From NCBI RefSeq assembly GCF_900129245.1, contig NZ_FQUT01000004.1:62001-126000 (forward strand): a stretch of 64,000 nucleotides of DNA, read 5' to 3'. The stretch comes from Chryseobacterium arachidis. Its GTDB lineage: Bacteria > Bacteroidota > Bacteroidia > Flavobacteriales > Weeksellaceae. The notes under the pieces were generated by a model. The model worked only from the letters and a program-made list of their open reading frames with translations. It did not search any database and was not told the origin of the DNA. Shown here in pieces: positions 23,566 to 32,349 of this stretch (the first letter of the stretch is position 1; each line of letters opens with the position of its first letter). Position numbers and translations under genes: made by a program.

Positions 23566-26499
23566 ATGAAAAAACATCTATTAGTGATTGGAATGCTATC
23601 CATCTCAGGCATTTCTTTCGCTCAGACTGACCGACTTTGGTCTGAAGGCTCCAGAAAAAGTACTTCAGAAATTTTCGAAAACAAATCTACTATCAGCAAT
23701 CCGAAGATTTACAATTTAAACATCGAAGGATTAAAAAATGTTTTAGCCAAAGCACCCAAGAGGCTGGCGCCGGGTGAAAAATCGGAAATCATCATTTCTT
23801 TCCCTAATTCAGAAGGGAAAATGGAAAACTTCAAAGTAAGAGAAAACTCGAATTTCGATCCGCAATTGGCCGCAAAATATCCGGACATTAAGTCTTACGT
23901 CGGAGAAGGCCTGGACGACCCGAATTCTATAGTTTATTTCAGTGTTTCTCCACTTGGCCTATCTTCAATGGAGATTTACGGGGATAAATCCGCTATTTTT
24001 ATCGAACCTTATACCAAAGACCTTTCTACTTACGTTGTTTATAAAAAATCCGACAAAAAAGATGATTTGAATAAATTTGAATGCACCGTAATCGATGTTG
24101 CTCAAAAAGGTGTAAGCAATACATTAAATCTCACTGCGAGACCCAATGCAGACGATGCCAAATTAAGAACTTTCAGACTGGCACTTTCCAGTACAGGAGA
24201 ATACACTGCTTATTTTGGAGGGACCAAAGCGAATGCTTTAGCTGCAATGAACAACACAATGACGCGTGTAAACGGAGTTTTTGAAAAAGATTTCTCTGCA
24301 AGAATGATTTTAATTGCCAATAACGACGCAGTAATTTACACTAATGCTTCTACCGACCCCTATTCTGCAGCTTCAGGAATGAGCAACTGGAATTCTCAAT
24401 TACAATCTACGTTAACCTCTGTTATCGGCGAGGCAAATTACGACATCGGTCACTTGTTCGGAGCTTCGGGAGGCGGAGGAAATGCGGGATGTATCGGCTG
24501 TGTTTGCACTAATGGCTCAAAAGGAAGCGGTTACACGTCTCCGGCAGATGCGATTCCATCAGGTGATAATTTCGATATTGATTATGTAGCTCACGAAATG
24601 GGACATCAGTTTGGAGGCAACCACACTTTTTCCCACGGAAATGAAGGAACAGGTGTCAATATGGAACCAGGATCAGGATCTACGATCATGGGCTATGCAG
24701 GGATTACATCTCAGGATATTCAGCCGCACTCTGATGCATTTTTTCATGCGATTAGTATTCAGCAAATCACGAATAATATTAAAGCTAAAACCTGCCCGAC
24801 AAGCACAAATACAGGAAATTCAATTCCCACGGCTAACGCAGGTTCAGACTATACGATTCCGAAAGGAACCCCTTTCATGTTAACTGGAACCGGAACAGAC
24901 GCAAACGGGGATTCTTTAACATATATTTGGGAGCAAATGGACAACGCTTCTTCCTCTCAAACAGGAGCGAGTTCGGCAGCAAGCGCAACAAAAGCAACAG
25001 GACCAACTTTCAGATCCTGGACACCACAAACAACACCTGTAAGATACTTCCCAAGAATGGCTTCCATATTAACAGGAGCAACAACAACGGCAGGTTCGGA
25101 AATTACGGTTGAAGCTTTATCAAATGTGGCAAGAACCTACAATTTCAGATTCACAGTTCGGGATAACAGAGCGGGAGGTTCAGGAAATAATTCTGATGAT
25201 GCGGTAATCACCGTTAACGGAACAGCCGGACCTTTCTCGGTAAGTTCTCAAAACTCTGCAACCACCTACACAGGCGGAACCTCTCAAACCGTAACATGGA
25301 ACGTTGCAGGAACCACAGCAAACGGCGTAAACGCAGCCAACGTAGATATTCTTTGGTCTACGAATTCAGGAACGACATGGACCACCTTATTGGCAGGAAC
25401 TCCAAACGATGGTTCTCAGGCGGTAACGATTCCTAATGTTTCTACAACGACGGGAAGAATCATGGTGAAAGGTTCAAACCATATCTTCTTTGATGTAAAC
25501 AATGCCAATATTACCGTAAATGCAGGTTCGGGAACTTCCGACACCGTTGCTCCTACCGCTCCCGCTCTTACAGCCTCAGGAACAACTTCTACAAGCACAA
25601 ATCTTTCCTGGTCTGGCGCCACAGATAATGTAGCCGTAACAGGTTATGATGTATATCAGGGAGCTTCAGTAATCGGCACTACCGCTTCGACTTCCTATAC
25701 AGTAACAAGTTTAACACCTTCAACAACATACAGCTTTACGGTCAGAGCTAAAGATGCAGCAGGAAATGTTTCACCTTCAAGTAATTCCGTTTCTGTAACT
25801 ACCCTTGCAGGAAGTACAGTCACTTACTGCTCTGCATCTGCAACGAATACATCAGATGAAAGAATCGGAAATGTGAAATTCGGAACAATTAATAATACTT
25901 CAACAGGAACTGCAGGTTATGAAAACTTTACCGCGATTTCTACCAACGTTACCAGAGGTTCGGCTTACACGATTTCTGTAACTCCGGTTTGGACTTCAAC
26001 GGTTTACAGTGAAGCGTATGCAGTTTATATTGATTATAATAAAGATGGCGACTTTACAGACAGTGGAGAGTTAGTCTGGTCTAAAACAGGATCTACTACC
26101 AGTCCGGTTACAGGATCTGTTACAATTCCTTCAACAGCAGCTCTTGGAACAACAAGAATGAGAGTGATGATGCAATACAGCTCCGTCCCTTCATCTTCTT
26201 GCGGATCTTATACTTACGGACAAGTGGAAGACTATACAGTAAATATTGTTTCTTCAGGAAGAGGTGAAGTTTCAGATCTTAAAGATTTGATCACTGATAT
26301 TAAATTATATCCAAATCCTGTAAGAGATATTTTATATATTTCAAATACGACGAGCGAAGAATTTAAAATCTTCGATATGGGTGGAAAACTAATTAACTCA
26401 GGAAAACTTGAAAGAGGCTCCGTGAATGTCAGCAGTCTTATTAAAGGCGCTTATGTCATCCAAATCGGAGAAGTCTCTAAGAGATTCACTAAAAACTAA
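23566..26499 (+). CDS. Secreted reprolysin-type metalloprotease with FN3, GEVED and T9SS domains
   Basis: 977 residues from the ATG at 23566, which gives the signal peptide MKKHLLVIGMLSISGISFAQ; a longer frame from 23506 lacks one. A propeptide of about 190 residues precedes the catalytic domain. The zinc site HEMGHQFGGNHTF is near residue 343, with the Met-turn likely at GSTIMGYAG. Ser/Thr/Ala-rich Ig-like modules follow, then an FN3 domain, a GEVED-type domain (YIDYNKDGDFTDSGE, GQVEDYTVNI), and a T9SS type A signal ending SKRFTKN. The protein is an extracellular protease and one of two reprolysin-type genes in the window. Confidence 0.92.
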   Translation: MKKHLLVIGMLSISGISFAQTDRLWSEGSRKSTSEIFENKSTISNPKIYNLNIEGLKNVLAKAPKRLAPGEKSEIIISFPNSEGKMENFKVRENSNFDPQLAAKYPDIKSYVGEGLDDPNSIVYFSVSPLGLSSMEIYGDKSAIFIEPYTKDLSTYVVYKKSDKKDDLNKFECTVIDVAQKGVSNTLNLTARPNADDAKLRTFRLALSSTGEYTAYFGGTKANALAAMNNTMTRVNGVFEKDFSARMILIANNDAVIYTNASTDPYSAASGMSNWNSQLQSTLTSVIGEANYDIGHLFGASGGGGNAGCIGCVCTNGSKGSGYTSPADAIPSGDNFDIDYVAHEMGHQFGGNHTFSHGNEGTGVNMEPGSGSTIMGYAGITSQDIQPHSDAFFHAISIQQITNNIKAKTCPTSTNTGNSIPTANAGSDYTIPKGTPFMLTGTGTDANGDSLTYIWEQMDNASSSQTGASSAASATKATGPTFRSWTPQTTPVRYFPRMASILTGATTTAGSEITVEALSNVARTYNFRFTVRDNRAGGSGNNSDDAVITVNGTAGPFSVSSQNSATTYTGGTSQTVTWNVAGTTANGVNAANVDILWSTNSGTTWTTLLAGTPNDGSQAVTIPNVSTTTGRIMVKGSNHIFFDVNNANITVNAGSGTSDTVAPTAPALTASGTTSTSTNLSWSGATDNVAVTGYDVYQGASVIGTTASTSYTVTSLTPSTTYSFTVRAKDAAGNVSPSSNSVSVTTLAGSTVTYCSASATNTSDERIGNVKFGTINNTSTGTAGYENFTAISTNVTRGSAYTISVTPVWTSTVYSEAYAVYIDYNKDGDFTDSGELVWSKTGSTTSPVTGSVTIPSTAALGTTRMRVMMQYSSVPSSSCGSYTYGQVEDYTVNIVSSGRGEVSDLKDLITDIKLYPNPVRDILYISNTTSEEFKIFDMGGKLINSGKLERGSVNVSSLIKGAYVIQIGEVSKRFTKN

Positions 26500-26526
26500 G
26501 AATCATTTTGATTTAAACACGGGATT

Positions 26527-26557
26527 AAAGGCTGTCTGGAAACGGGCAGTCTTTTTT
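26527..26557 (+). terminator. Terminator after the metalloprotease gene
   Basis: AAAGGCTGTC / GGCAGTCTTT with G-U pairs and a short loop, then TTTT. The rest of the 316-base gap holds low-complexity AATGAGCAATAGG repeats and a decayed GTTGAGCGCAAAGCAGTTGAA repeat fragment at 26643. No gene is seen there. Confidence 0.65.
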
Positions 26558-26778
26558 ATGAGTAATGAGCAATAGGTAATAAGCAATATTTTAATGGAAG
26601 ATTTTTTTTAATTAAAATTGATATTTATTCGTACTGTGATGTTGAGCGCAAAGCAGTTGAAATTATTTATATAATATTAAAGGTATTGTTTAGCTATTAT
26701 TAATTTACATACAGGGTTAGTAGAATATAATAGGAAAATTCATAGATCTTCTATAAAATAAAAGACATAAAGCTATAA

Positions 26779-26809
26779 AAAAGCTGCTCAACATCGTCAA
26801 ACAGCTTTT
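26779..26809 (-). terminator. Terminator after the APC permease gene
   Basis: AAAAGCTG (26779-26786) / CAGCTTTT (26802-26809), followed on the minus strand by TTTATAGC. It lies just beyond the stop at 26816. Confidence 0.6.
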
Positions 26810-26815
26810 AGAAAT

Positions 26816-28231
26816 TTATTCTTCAATTTTCTTATTTCGATTGATAAAATAATAGACCGGAAGTCCGAGTAAAACCATCACGAAACCTGGCCAGGTATAT
26901 TGTTGCTTATAGATTAACAGCAACATACAGAATCCGGTTCCGATCAATAAATAAACGATTGGTGTAACTGGATACAACCAGGTTTTATAAGGCCTCTCCA
27001 GATTTGGCTGTTTGAATCTTAAATACATTACTCCAAAAACAGTAATCATATAGAAAAGTACAATCACGAAAGAGATCATATCCAAAAGATTTCCGTACTG
27101 TCCGCTCAGACATAGTAAAGAAGCCCAAATTCCCTGCATCCAAAGTGCATTGGCAGGAACTTCGTTTTTATTGTTTTTTTCTGCTTGCTTGAAGAACATT
27201 CCGTCTTTTGCCATCGTTTGGAAAACTCTTGCTCCCGCTAAGATCAAACCGTTGTTGCATCCAAATGTTGAAATCATTACTAAAATGGCGATAATCACGG
27301 TTCCTGCACTTCCGAAAATAAAATGGGAAGCTGCAACGGCTACCCTGTCGTTTTCTGCGAAAGCAATCGAATCTCTGTCTAAAGCATTAAGATAAACGTA
27401 ATTTACCGCAATATATAAAATCATTACAGCCGTTGTTCCGTAGATCATCGATTTTACGACGTTTTTCTTTGGATTTTCAATTTCTCCTGAAACGAAAGTC
27501 ACACTTTCCCAAGCCACAGAACTGAATACCGAGCCTACCATTGCTGCTGCAATTCCGCCCAGCAAAGTCATTCCACCGATGGGCTCCCAGCCTTCTTTCA
27601 GGAAGTTTCCTAAAGTATCTTTTTTAAGATTGTTAAAAGAGTCATATCCAAAGTTGAAATTTTCTGCCAAATGAGAGAGATCAACCAAAATAAATCCGGC
27701 AGCAATCAAGCCAATTAAAGCAATGATTTTAGATCCTGTAAATATATTCTGCAGTAATTTTCCACTTTCTACCCCTCTCGTATTCAGGTATGTTAATAAA
27801 ATAATCGTTCCAATCGCCAAAATCTGAATCCATGTAATTTTAAATTCTCCACTCTGGATAATCGGTGCCGCATCATTTAAAGCCGGAATTAAATACGCCG
27901 TAAACTTCCCAAAAGCAACTGCAACTGCTGCAATGGTACCGGTTTGGATAACCGTAAATAATCCCCAACCATACAAAAAGCCCATTTTTTTTCCGAAAAT
28001 TTCTTTCAGATAAGTGTATTGGCCACCTGCTTTTGGATACAATGCCGAAAGCTCTCCGTAACTGATGGCTGCAGCAACCGTCATGATTCCAGTGATGACC
28101 CAAACGACTATCAGCCAGAATCCTGAGCCGAGATTTCGCATCATATCAGCGCTTACAATGAAGATCCCGCTTCCAATCATCGAACCCATTACAAGCATAA
28201 TGGCATCCCAAAGTTTTAGTTTTTTTTGCAT
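26816..28231 (-). CDS. APC-superfamily amino-acid permease
   Basis: 471 residues with about 12 hydrophobic segments. The N-terminus has the APC unwound-helix signature GSMIGSGIFIVSADMM, and TM3 reads ALYPKAGGQYTYLKEIFG, both typical of the LAT/APC amino-acid transporters. It should act in the inner membrane as a proton-linked symporter or exchanger. The substrate is not predictable; the LAT-like pattern suggests neutral or branched amino acids. Monocistronic with its own terminator. Confidence 0.9.
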   Translation of the reverse strand: MQKKLKLWDAIMLVMGSMIGSGIFIVSADMMRNLGSGFWLIVVWVITGIMTVAAAISYGELSALYPKAGGQYTYLKEIFGKKMGFLYGWGLFTVIQTGTIAAVAVAFGKFTAYLIPALNDAAPIIQSGEFKITWIQILAIGTIILLTYLNTRGVESGKLLQNIFTGSKIIALIGLIAAGFILVDLSHLAENFNFGYDSFNNLKKDTLGNFLKEGWEPIGGMTLLGGIAAAMVGSVFSSVAWESVTFVSGEIENPKKNVVKSMIYGTTAVMILYIAVNYVYLNALDRDSIAFAENDRVAVAASHFIFGSAGTVIIAILVMISTFGCNNGLILAGARVFQTMAKDGMFFKQAEKNNKNEVPANALWMQGIWASLLCLSGQYGNLLDMISFVIVLFYMITVFGVMYLRFKQPNLERPYKTWLYPVTPIVYLLIGTGFCMLLLIYKQQYTWPGFVMVLLGLPVYYFINRNKKIEE

Positions 28232-28368
28232 AGTAAAGTATAGGCGTCAAATATAGATAATTATAGGATTTGTTTTTTATTTTGTTTGAAATTAAGATGA
28301 AAAAGTCTATTTCATAGTTTTAACGTAACAATAATTCGTTTTTTCTAATTATTGATTTTTATTTTTTA

Positions 28369-28410
28369 TTGAGAGCCTGTTTAAAATCTTTTGCATCTTT
28401 GTGGTTAAAA
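28369..28410 (+). repeat. End fragment of AGAGCCTGTTTAAA palindromic repeat
   Basis: TTGAGAGCCTGTTTAAAATC, then a TTTTGCATCTTTGTGG stretch, resembles the outer and inner parts of the long palindrome at 40818-41052. A further fragment (TTTAGAGCCGGTTTAAATCC) lies at 29408. No matching opposite end is clear here, so it may be decayed. Confidence 0.4.
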
Positions 28411-28540
28411 AGCTTAAACAAGTTTTACAATTCTGAAAGGAGTTCAAGCGTAAATATTTCCATTCTATATTTAATATTAAGCTTAGATTTCTGCGGAATG
28501 ACAAAATGGGTGAATATTTTCTTCATGCTGAAATGGATGA

Positions 28541-28644
28541 CGGCAACCCTAGCCCCGATAGAAACGACATCCTTTTGGGTTGCGGCTGGAGCGAAGCGGA
28601 AGCCGTAACCCAAAAGATACAGTGGAGAGCGGGAAAAAGCTCCT
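28541..28644. ncRNA. Flavo-1-like structured element, copy 2
   Basis: CGGCAACCCTAGCCCCGAT...AGCGGGAAAAAGCTCC. The flanks match copy 1 (4969-5049). The centre is replaced by a longer stem, GGTTGCGGCT pairing with AGCCGTAACC (one G-U), around GGAGCGAAGCGGA. Stem length changes while pairing is kept, which supports RNA or DNA structure. The 539-base gap from 28232 otherwise holds repeat fragments only. Confidence 0.5.
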
Positions 28645-28725
28645 AAAAAATATTAAAACAAATTCCTATTTAAAATCATTTTAAGCATCAGAAAAAGCAA
28701 CCTGTTTTTATCAAGTATTCATCGA

Positions 28726-28755
28726 TTTGTTATTCAAATTTTATTAGTACTTTTG
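28726..28755 (+). promoter_or_regulatory. Bacteroidetes promoter of the DUF4920 gene
   Basis: -33 TTTG (28726-28729), 18-base spacer, -7 TACTTTTG (28748-28755), 15 bases before the ATG at 28771. It overlaps the TTG at 28753, which is therefore not the start. Confidence 0.6.
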
Positions 28756-28770
28756 AAAAAAATATTAAAA

Positions 28771-29280
28771 ATGAAATTCAAAGCGATATTATTTGCGGTA
28801 GCTGTAAGTGCTTCATCTTTAGCTTTTGCGCAAGAGACTAAAAAATTCGGACCTCCAGCAGGAAATGCTCTTGTTGGGGATGTGTACGGTGGTGGAGTTG
28901 CTTCAAACGTTGAGTCTAAAGCAATCTCTGTAGATAAATTAAGCAAAAAGCTGAAAAAAGATAATAAAAAAGTAGAAAATGTTGCCGTAAAAGGAAAAGT
29001 AACGGACGTTTGTGATAAAAAAGGATGCTGGTTAACGATCCAGACAGAAGATAATTCTCAGTTTTTTGTGAAAATGAAAGATTATGCGTTCTTTGTACCA
29101 ACTGCTTTAAAAGGTAAAACGGTTGTACTGGACGGAACTGCTGAAAGAAAAGTGACTTCTATCGATGAACAGAAACATTACGCAGAAGATGCTAAAAAGC
29201 CTCAGTCTGAAATTGATGCCATTACAACTCCGAAAGAAGAGATCAGATTCGTAGCTAACGGAATTAAGGTTGTGAACTAA
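28771..29280 (+). CDS. DUF4920 secreted protein
   Basis: 169 residues from the ATG at 28771. Signal peptide MKFKAILFAVAVSASSLAFAQ, then a small OB-like domain of the DUF4920 family with GKVTDVCDKKGCWLTI, where the paired Cys residues are conserved, followed by FVKMKDYAFFVP and a strand VVLDGTAERK. Probably periplasmic. The family has no established function that I know of; the VCxxKGCW motif could bind a metal or form a disulfide (inference). Monocistronic, ending at the terminator at 29370. Confidence 0.85.
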   Translation: MKFKAILFAVAVSASSLAFAQETKKFGPPAGNALVGDVYGGGVASNVESKAISVDKLSKKLKKDNKKVENVAVKGKVTDVCDKKGCWLTIQTEDNSQFFVKMKDYAFFVPTALKGKTVVLDGTAERKVTSIDEQKHYAEDAKKPQSEIDAITTPKEEIRFVANGIKVVN

Positions 29281-29292
29281 GATTCTTTTTAT

Positions 29293-29356
29293 TGTCATTC
29301 TGAATGAAGCGAAGCGTAGTGAAGAATCAATAGATTTCTCCTTCGATAGAATGACA
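29293..29356. repeat. Palindromic intergenic repeat (GTCATTCTGA type)
   Basis: TGTCATTCTGAATGAAGCG... at 29293 faces ...TCGATAGAATGACA ending at 29356. REP-like unit of the same family as 4815, 6298 and 4026. The 347-base gap also holds a terminator and an AT-rich stretch up to 29627, with no gene. Confidence 0.65.
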
Positions 29357-29369
29357 TTATGTATAAAAT

Positions 29370-29405
29370 AAAAGCGGAACAAATGTATGTGTCCCGCTTT
29401 TTTGA
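29370..29405 (+). terminator. Terminator after the DUF4920 gene
   Basis: AAAAGCGG (29370-29377) / CCGCTTTT (29394-29401), then TTGATTTTT. Confidence 0.65.
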
Positions 29406-29627
29406 TTTTTAGAGCCGGTTTAAATCCTATTCAATAAATTTTTACAGCTCTTTCTTAATTTCTCTAAATTAAAATAAATTTTGTTTATTTTTTTCTTAAC
29501 ATTAATTAATTCAGTTAATTAAGGTGTTGTCATTAAAAAATCAATAAATTGATTTCTATTAAATTTTTTAAACTAAATATTCTTAATTTCTTAATGTTAA
29601 AGGTAAATTATAAATTTAACCAGACTC

Positions 29628-30737
29628 TTAGTCTTCAATTTTAAAATTGACTTCGGCATCCAATTTTGGATATTTAGTGGCAGAAACAAATTTCTTTCCG
29701 GTACAATCGATTTCCAGCCAGCCTTTTCTCTGCTTCACATCACCCACTTCCATTACGAAAGGAATAAAAGATATTTCCTCTTTTCCCTCTTCCACAATTT
29801 CTCTATACTGAACGGCTACGTCCAAAATGCATTCATGTTCCGTATTTAATTTTACATTTCTGTAAACGATATCGTAATGCGTCTCCTTGTTTTCAGGAAT
29901 TTCATGATAAATTTCCCAGCCATCAATTTTGGAGTTTAATTCACTGATTGCTTTTAAAGCATAGTACAACGCAATTGTGTAATATTTTCTTGTTCCTTTT
30001 CTCGTATAGTCATCTACAAAATGTCCGCCCTCAAATAAGATCGTCGGCATTCCCGCTTTGATAAAATTGTCGCCTGTAGAAGTCGGATAAAATTCATCAG
30101 AATATCTTCCGATCTGGTTAGGGATCATTTCTTTTAAATGATTGTACACATTCGCAATTACCGCCATACATTTTTTCCGATTTTCGGTAACGGTTCTTTC
30201 CACGTTTTCAGACGGCGCTAGAAAAGAAAGTGTTGCCGGGTGAATTCCATCTGTTGTAAAAATTGTTCTCTGCTCATGAAGATTTAGAGCGTAATCATAG
30301 TTTTTAGAAGCAACTGTATTTTTTAAAAATTTAATTTCTGTGCTTGCTTCATTATGGAAATCTCTGTTGAGATCAATATCTATTGCATTCAATCTTGTCC
30401 ATTTTTCCGAACCGTCCGGATTCAGCATAAAAATAAAATCCAGTTTTATTTTACTGAACAATTCTTCCTTTAATTCCGGAGTCTTATCTAAAGTGATTAG
30501 CAAGTCGAGCATCGCATGTGTTGCGTTCGATTCGTTTCCGTGCATTTGCGACCAGGCAAGAACATTAATGTTTCCGGTTCCGACTGTAAGTTGATAGATA
30601 GGTTTTTCCAGATACGACTTTCCAATCTTCTGAATATAATCGCTGAGATTCGTATGTAGGTAAGAAAATAATTTTTCAGGGGAAATATAACGATTTGGGA
30701 AATCAGGATTTTGCTGATACAATTGTTCAAAATTCAT
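29628..30737 (-). CDS. M14-family zinc carboxypeptidase-like protein
   Basis: 369 residues from the ATG at 30737; the ORF can be read 11 residues further, but that lacks support. Zinc ligands of the M14 fold are visible as MHGNESNATHAM (His and Glu) and a later His in LNLHEQRT. RLNAIDIDLNRDFHN supplies the Asn-Arg substrate clamp, and FEGGHF lies where the catalytic Glu is expected. There is no signal peptide, so it is probably cytoplasmic and may process murein or other peptides. The C-terminal 90 residues form an extra beta domain. Monocistronic. Confidence 0.85.
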   Translation of the reverse strand: MNFEQLYQQNPDFPNRYISPEKLFSYLHTNLSDYIQKIGKSYLEKPIYQLTVGTGNINVLAWSQMHGNESNATHAMLDLLITLDKTPELKEELFSKIKLDFIFMLNPDGSEKWTRLNAIDIDLNRDFHNEASTEIKFLKNTVASKNYDYALNLHEQRTIFTTDGIHPATLSFLAPSENVERTVTENRKKCMAVIANVYNHLKEMIPNQIGRYSDEFYPTSTGDNFIKAGMPTILFEGGHFVDDYTRKGTRKYYTIALYYALKAISELNSKIDGWEIYHEIPENKETHYDIVYRNVKLNTEHECILDVAVQYREIVEEGKEEISFIPFVMEVGDVKQRKGWLEIDCTGKKFVSATKYPKLDAEVNFKIED

Positions 30738-31461
30738 TGTATAATAGTTTACAAGAGTCAAATTTAACAAATTTTGAAGAAAAAATGAAATTTACAATTG
30801 TAATTAAATCAAACGTATTGATCTGCCAAAATGTCTGTTGGTAAAATTGTGTATTGAGATATATTTAATATTAAACAATTAACTATATACAATTCAGTCA
30901 GTTATGAAATTTATCTAAATATATATTTGAAATTTACTTTAAGCAATTAAATTCATATTTATTAGTATTAATGAGTAATTTTATTAAACATAAAAAGTGT
31001 GGAAAACTTTGTAATTATTTTAATATACAAATGTAAAATAATATAATTTTTGATTTAAGTTAAATAAAATTTTCCCTTTTTTCACTTAGTTTAATAATGT
31101 AAATTGATTAAATATATTACAATTATAAAATATATACTAAAAAAGTGTGCCTACTGATTATTAAGGCTTTATTCTTAATATTTTACAGCCGTAAACTCCT
31201 CTTTTTAGTGAATTTTCGAAGTTTAATAGGTATTTATGGCTTATTCTCTGAATATTATTAGATACCTAATATAAACCGAAGCAAAAATAATTTTATTAAG
31301 CAAATATTAGCATTTATTTAAGAATAACTTATTAATAAGTTATCGGCTTTTTGATTTAATAATACTGGTTTCTGAGATTTAATTGTTGATAAACTTTTGT
31401 AAAATCTTGCTTAGATTTTGATATTTAAAGATAAATTATTGATTTTATGGTAATTATATAG
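30738..31461. other. Very AT-rich non-coding stretch
   Basis: No ORF of convincing quality on either strand. It contains a 20-base perfect palindrome at 31324-31343 and an isolated copy of the TTTAC-N4-GTAAA motif near 31024-31037, more than 400 bases before the other copies. No tRNA, terminator or clear repeat-family member is seen. It may be the regulatory region of the XRE gene or hold an unrecognised small RNA. Confidence 0.5.
31324..31343. promoter_or_regulatory. 20-base perfect palindrome
   Basis: ATAACTTATTAATAAGTTAT is its own reverse complement. It lies 220 bases before the XRE gene and matches no known site that I recognise. AT-rich palindromes arise by chance more often, so function is uncertain. 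Confidence 0.3.
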
Positions 31462-31543
31462 TTTACAAATGTATTTTATATCGATTTACATTTGTTTACT
31501 TCAATAATTTGCATTTGTAAATTTATTTATTTACATTTGTAAC
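31462..31543 (+). promoter_or_regulatory. Four evenly spaced operator-like sites and promoter of the XRE gene
   Basis: Sites of the form TTTAC-N4-GTAAA at 31462-31475, 31485-31498, 31508-31521 and 31530-31543, with centres 23, 23 and 22 bases apart. TTTG at 31508 and TACATTTG at 31532-31539 also make a -33/-7 promoter pair (20-base spacer), so the last two sites overlap it. The layout fits autorepression by the gene at 31563. Confidence 0.55.
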
Positions 31544-31562
31544 ATTATTAAAACGAATTTTT

Positions 31563-32108
31563 ATGAGCTTAAACGAGAGAATTTCAAAAGTTATAGAGTA
31601 TTCTAATCTTACCTCTTCCGAATTTGCTGATGAGATCGACGTACAGCGTTCTTCTATTTCTCATATTACCTCCGGAAGGAATAAGCCCTCTCTTGAATTT
31701 ATCATAAAAATAAAATCACGTTTTCCAGAGATTCTTTGGGATTGGCTTGTTACTGGTGAAGGCGAAATGTTAAAATCGGAGCTTAAGGAAACGGCCATCC
31801 CAGAATTTGAGTCGGAAAAAATTGAAGAGGAAGAAAAACCGAGAACCACTTCTCTACCCGATCTTTTCACGATGATGAATAATGATGAGGATTTTGGAAC
31901 TGAAGAAGAAATTGAGCAATCAAAAACAAGCGAACGAGAATCTATTATACCGCATCAAAGTACAGCACAGCAAAAAATATCTGATTCTCAGCGATTAGAA
32001 AAATCTAATGACCAAATTATTAATCAAGCTATTGAAAATCAACAAAATAAGATAAAGCGCATTGTTATTTTCTACGAAAATGGAAAATTTGAAAGTTTTG
32101 AGCCATAA
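31563..32108 (+). CDS. XRE-type helix-turn-helix regulator
   Basis: 181 residues. The N-terminal ~65 residues form a Cro/CI-type helix-turn-helix (SSEFADEIDVQRSSISHITSG is the core; the recognition helix is RSSISHITSG), followed by PSLEFIIKIKSRFPEILWDWLVTGEGEML, a pattern common in Bacteroidetes regulators. The middle is acidic and low in complexity, and the end (about 160-181) is a short conserved-looking tail IVIFYENGKFESFEP. No peptidase or oligomerisation domain is recognisable. It stands alone behind a long AT-rich region with four regular operator-like sites; no phage genes are near. Confidence 0.88.
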   Translation: MSLNERISKVIEYSNLTSSEFADEIDVQRSSISHITSGRNKPSLEFIIKIKSRFPEILWDWLVTGEGEMLKSELKETAIPEFESEKIEEEEKPRTTSLPDLFTMMNNDEDFGTEEEIEQSKTSERESIIPHQSTAQQKISDSQRLEKSNDQIINQAIENQQNKIKRIVIFYENGKFESFEP

Positions 32109-32300
32109 AAAAACCCGATTCTACAAAATAACCAGGCTAAAATATTTGAAAAAGAAGCTTAAGCTATTGCTTTACTAATTGATAATTTTTGTACGCTCGC
32201 TAATATTTATTTTTAGAATATAATTTCATTATTTAAGATCGGATATATAATATTTTCTGTGCTTCTAAAATTGATCAAAATATAAAAGCGATTAAATAAA

Positions 32301-32329
32301 AAAACCTTACAATTTTGTTGTAAGGTTTT
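32301..32329. terminator. Terminator between XRE and proline dehydrogenase genes
   Basis: AAAACCTTACAA (32301-32312) / TTGTAAGGTTTT (32318-32329), with an A tract before it that reads as T on the minus strand. It most likely ends the proline dehydrogenase transcript. Confidence 0.85.
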
Positions 32330-32349
32330 AGATTATATGATAAGAAGAT

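Noticed and set aside
28753..28755. TTG start for the DUF4920 protein
   Set aside because: It overlaps the -7 box TACTTTTG; the ATG at 28771 gives a normal signal peptide.
30738..31562. Replication origin
   Set aside because: AT-rich but with no DnaA-box cluster and no dnaA, parAB or gidA-type neighbours.
31563..32108. Prophage repressor
   Set aside because: No phage structural, integrase or replication genes are nearby; the operator layout alone does not show a prophage.
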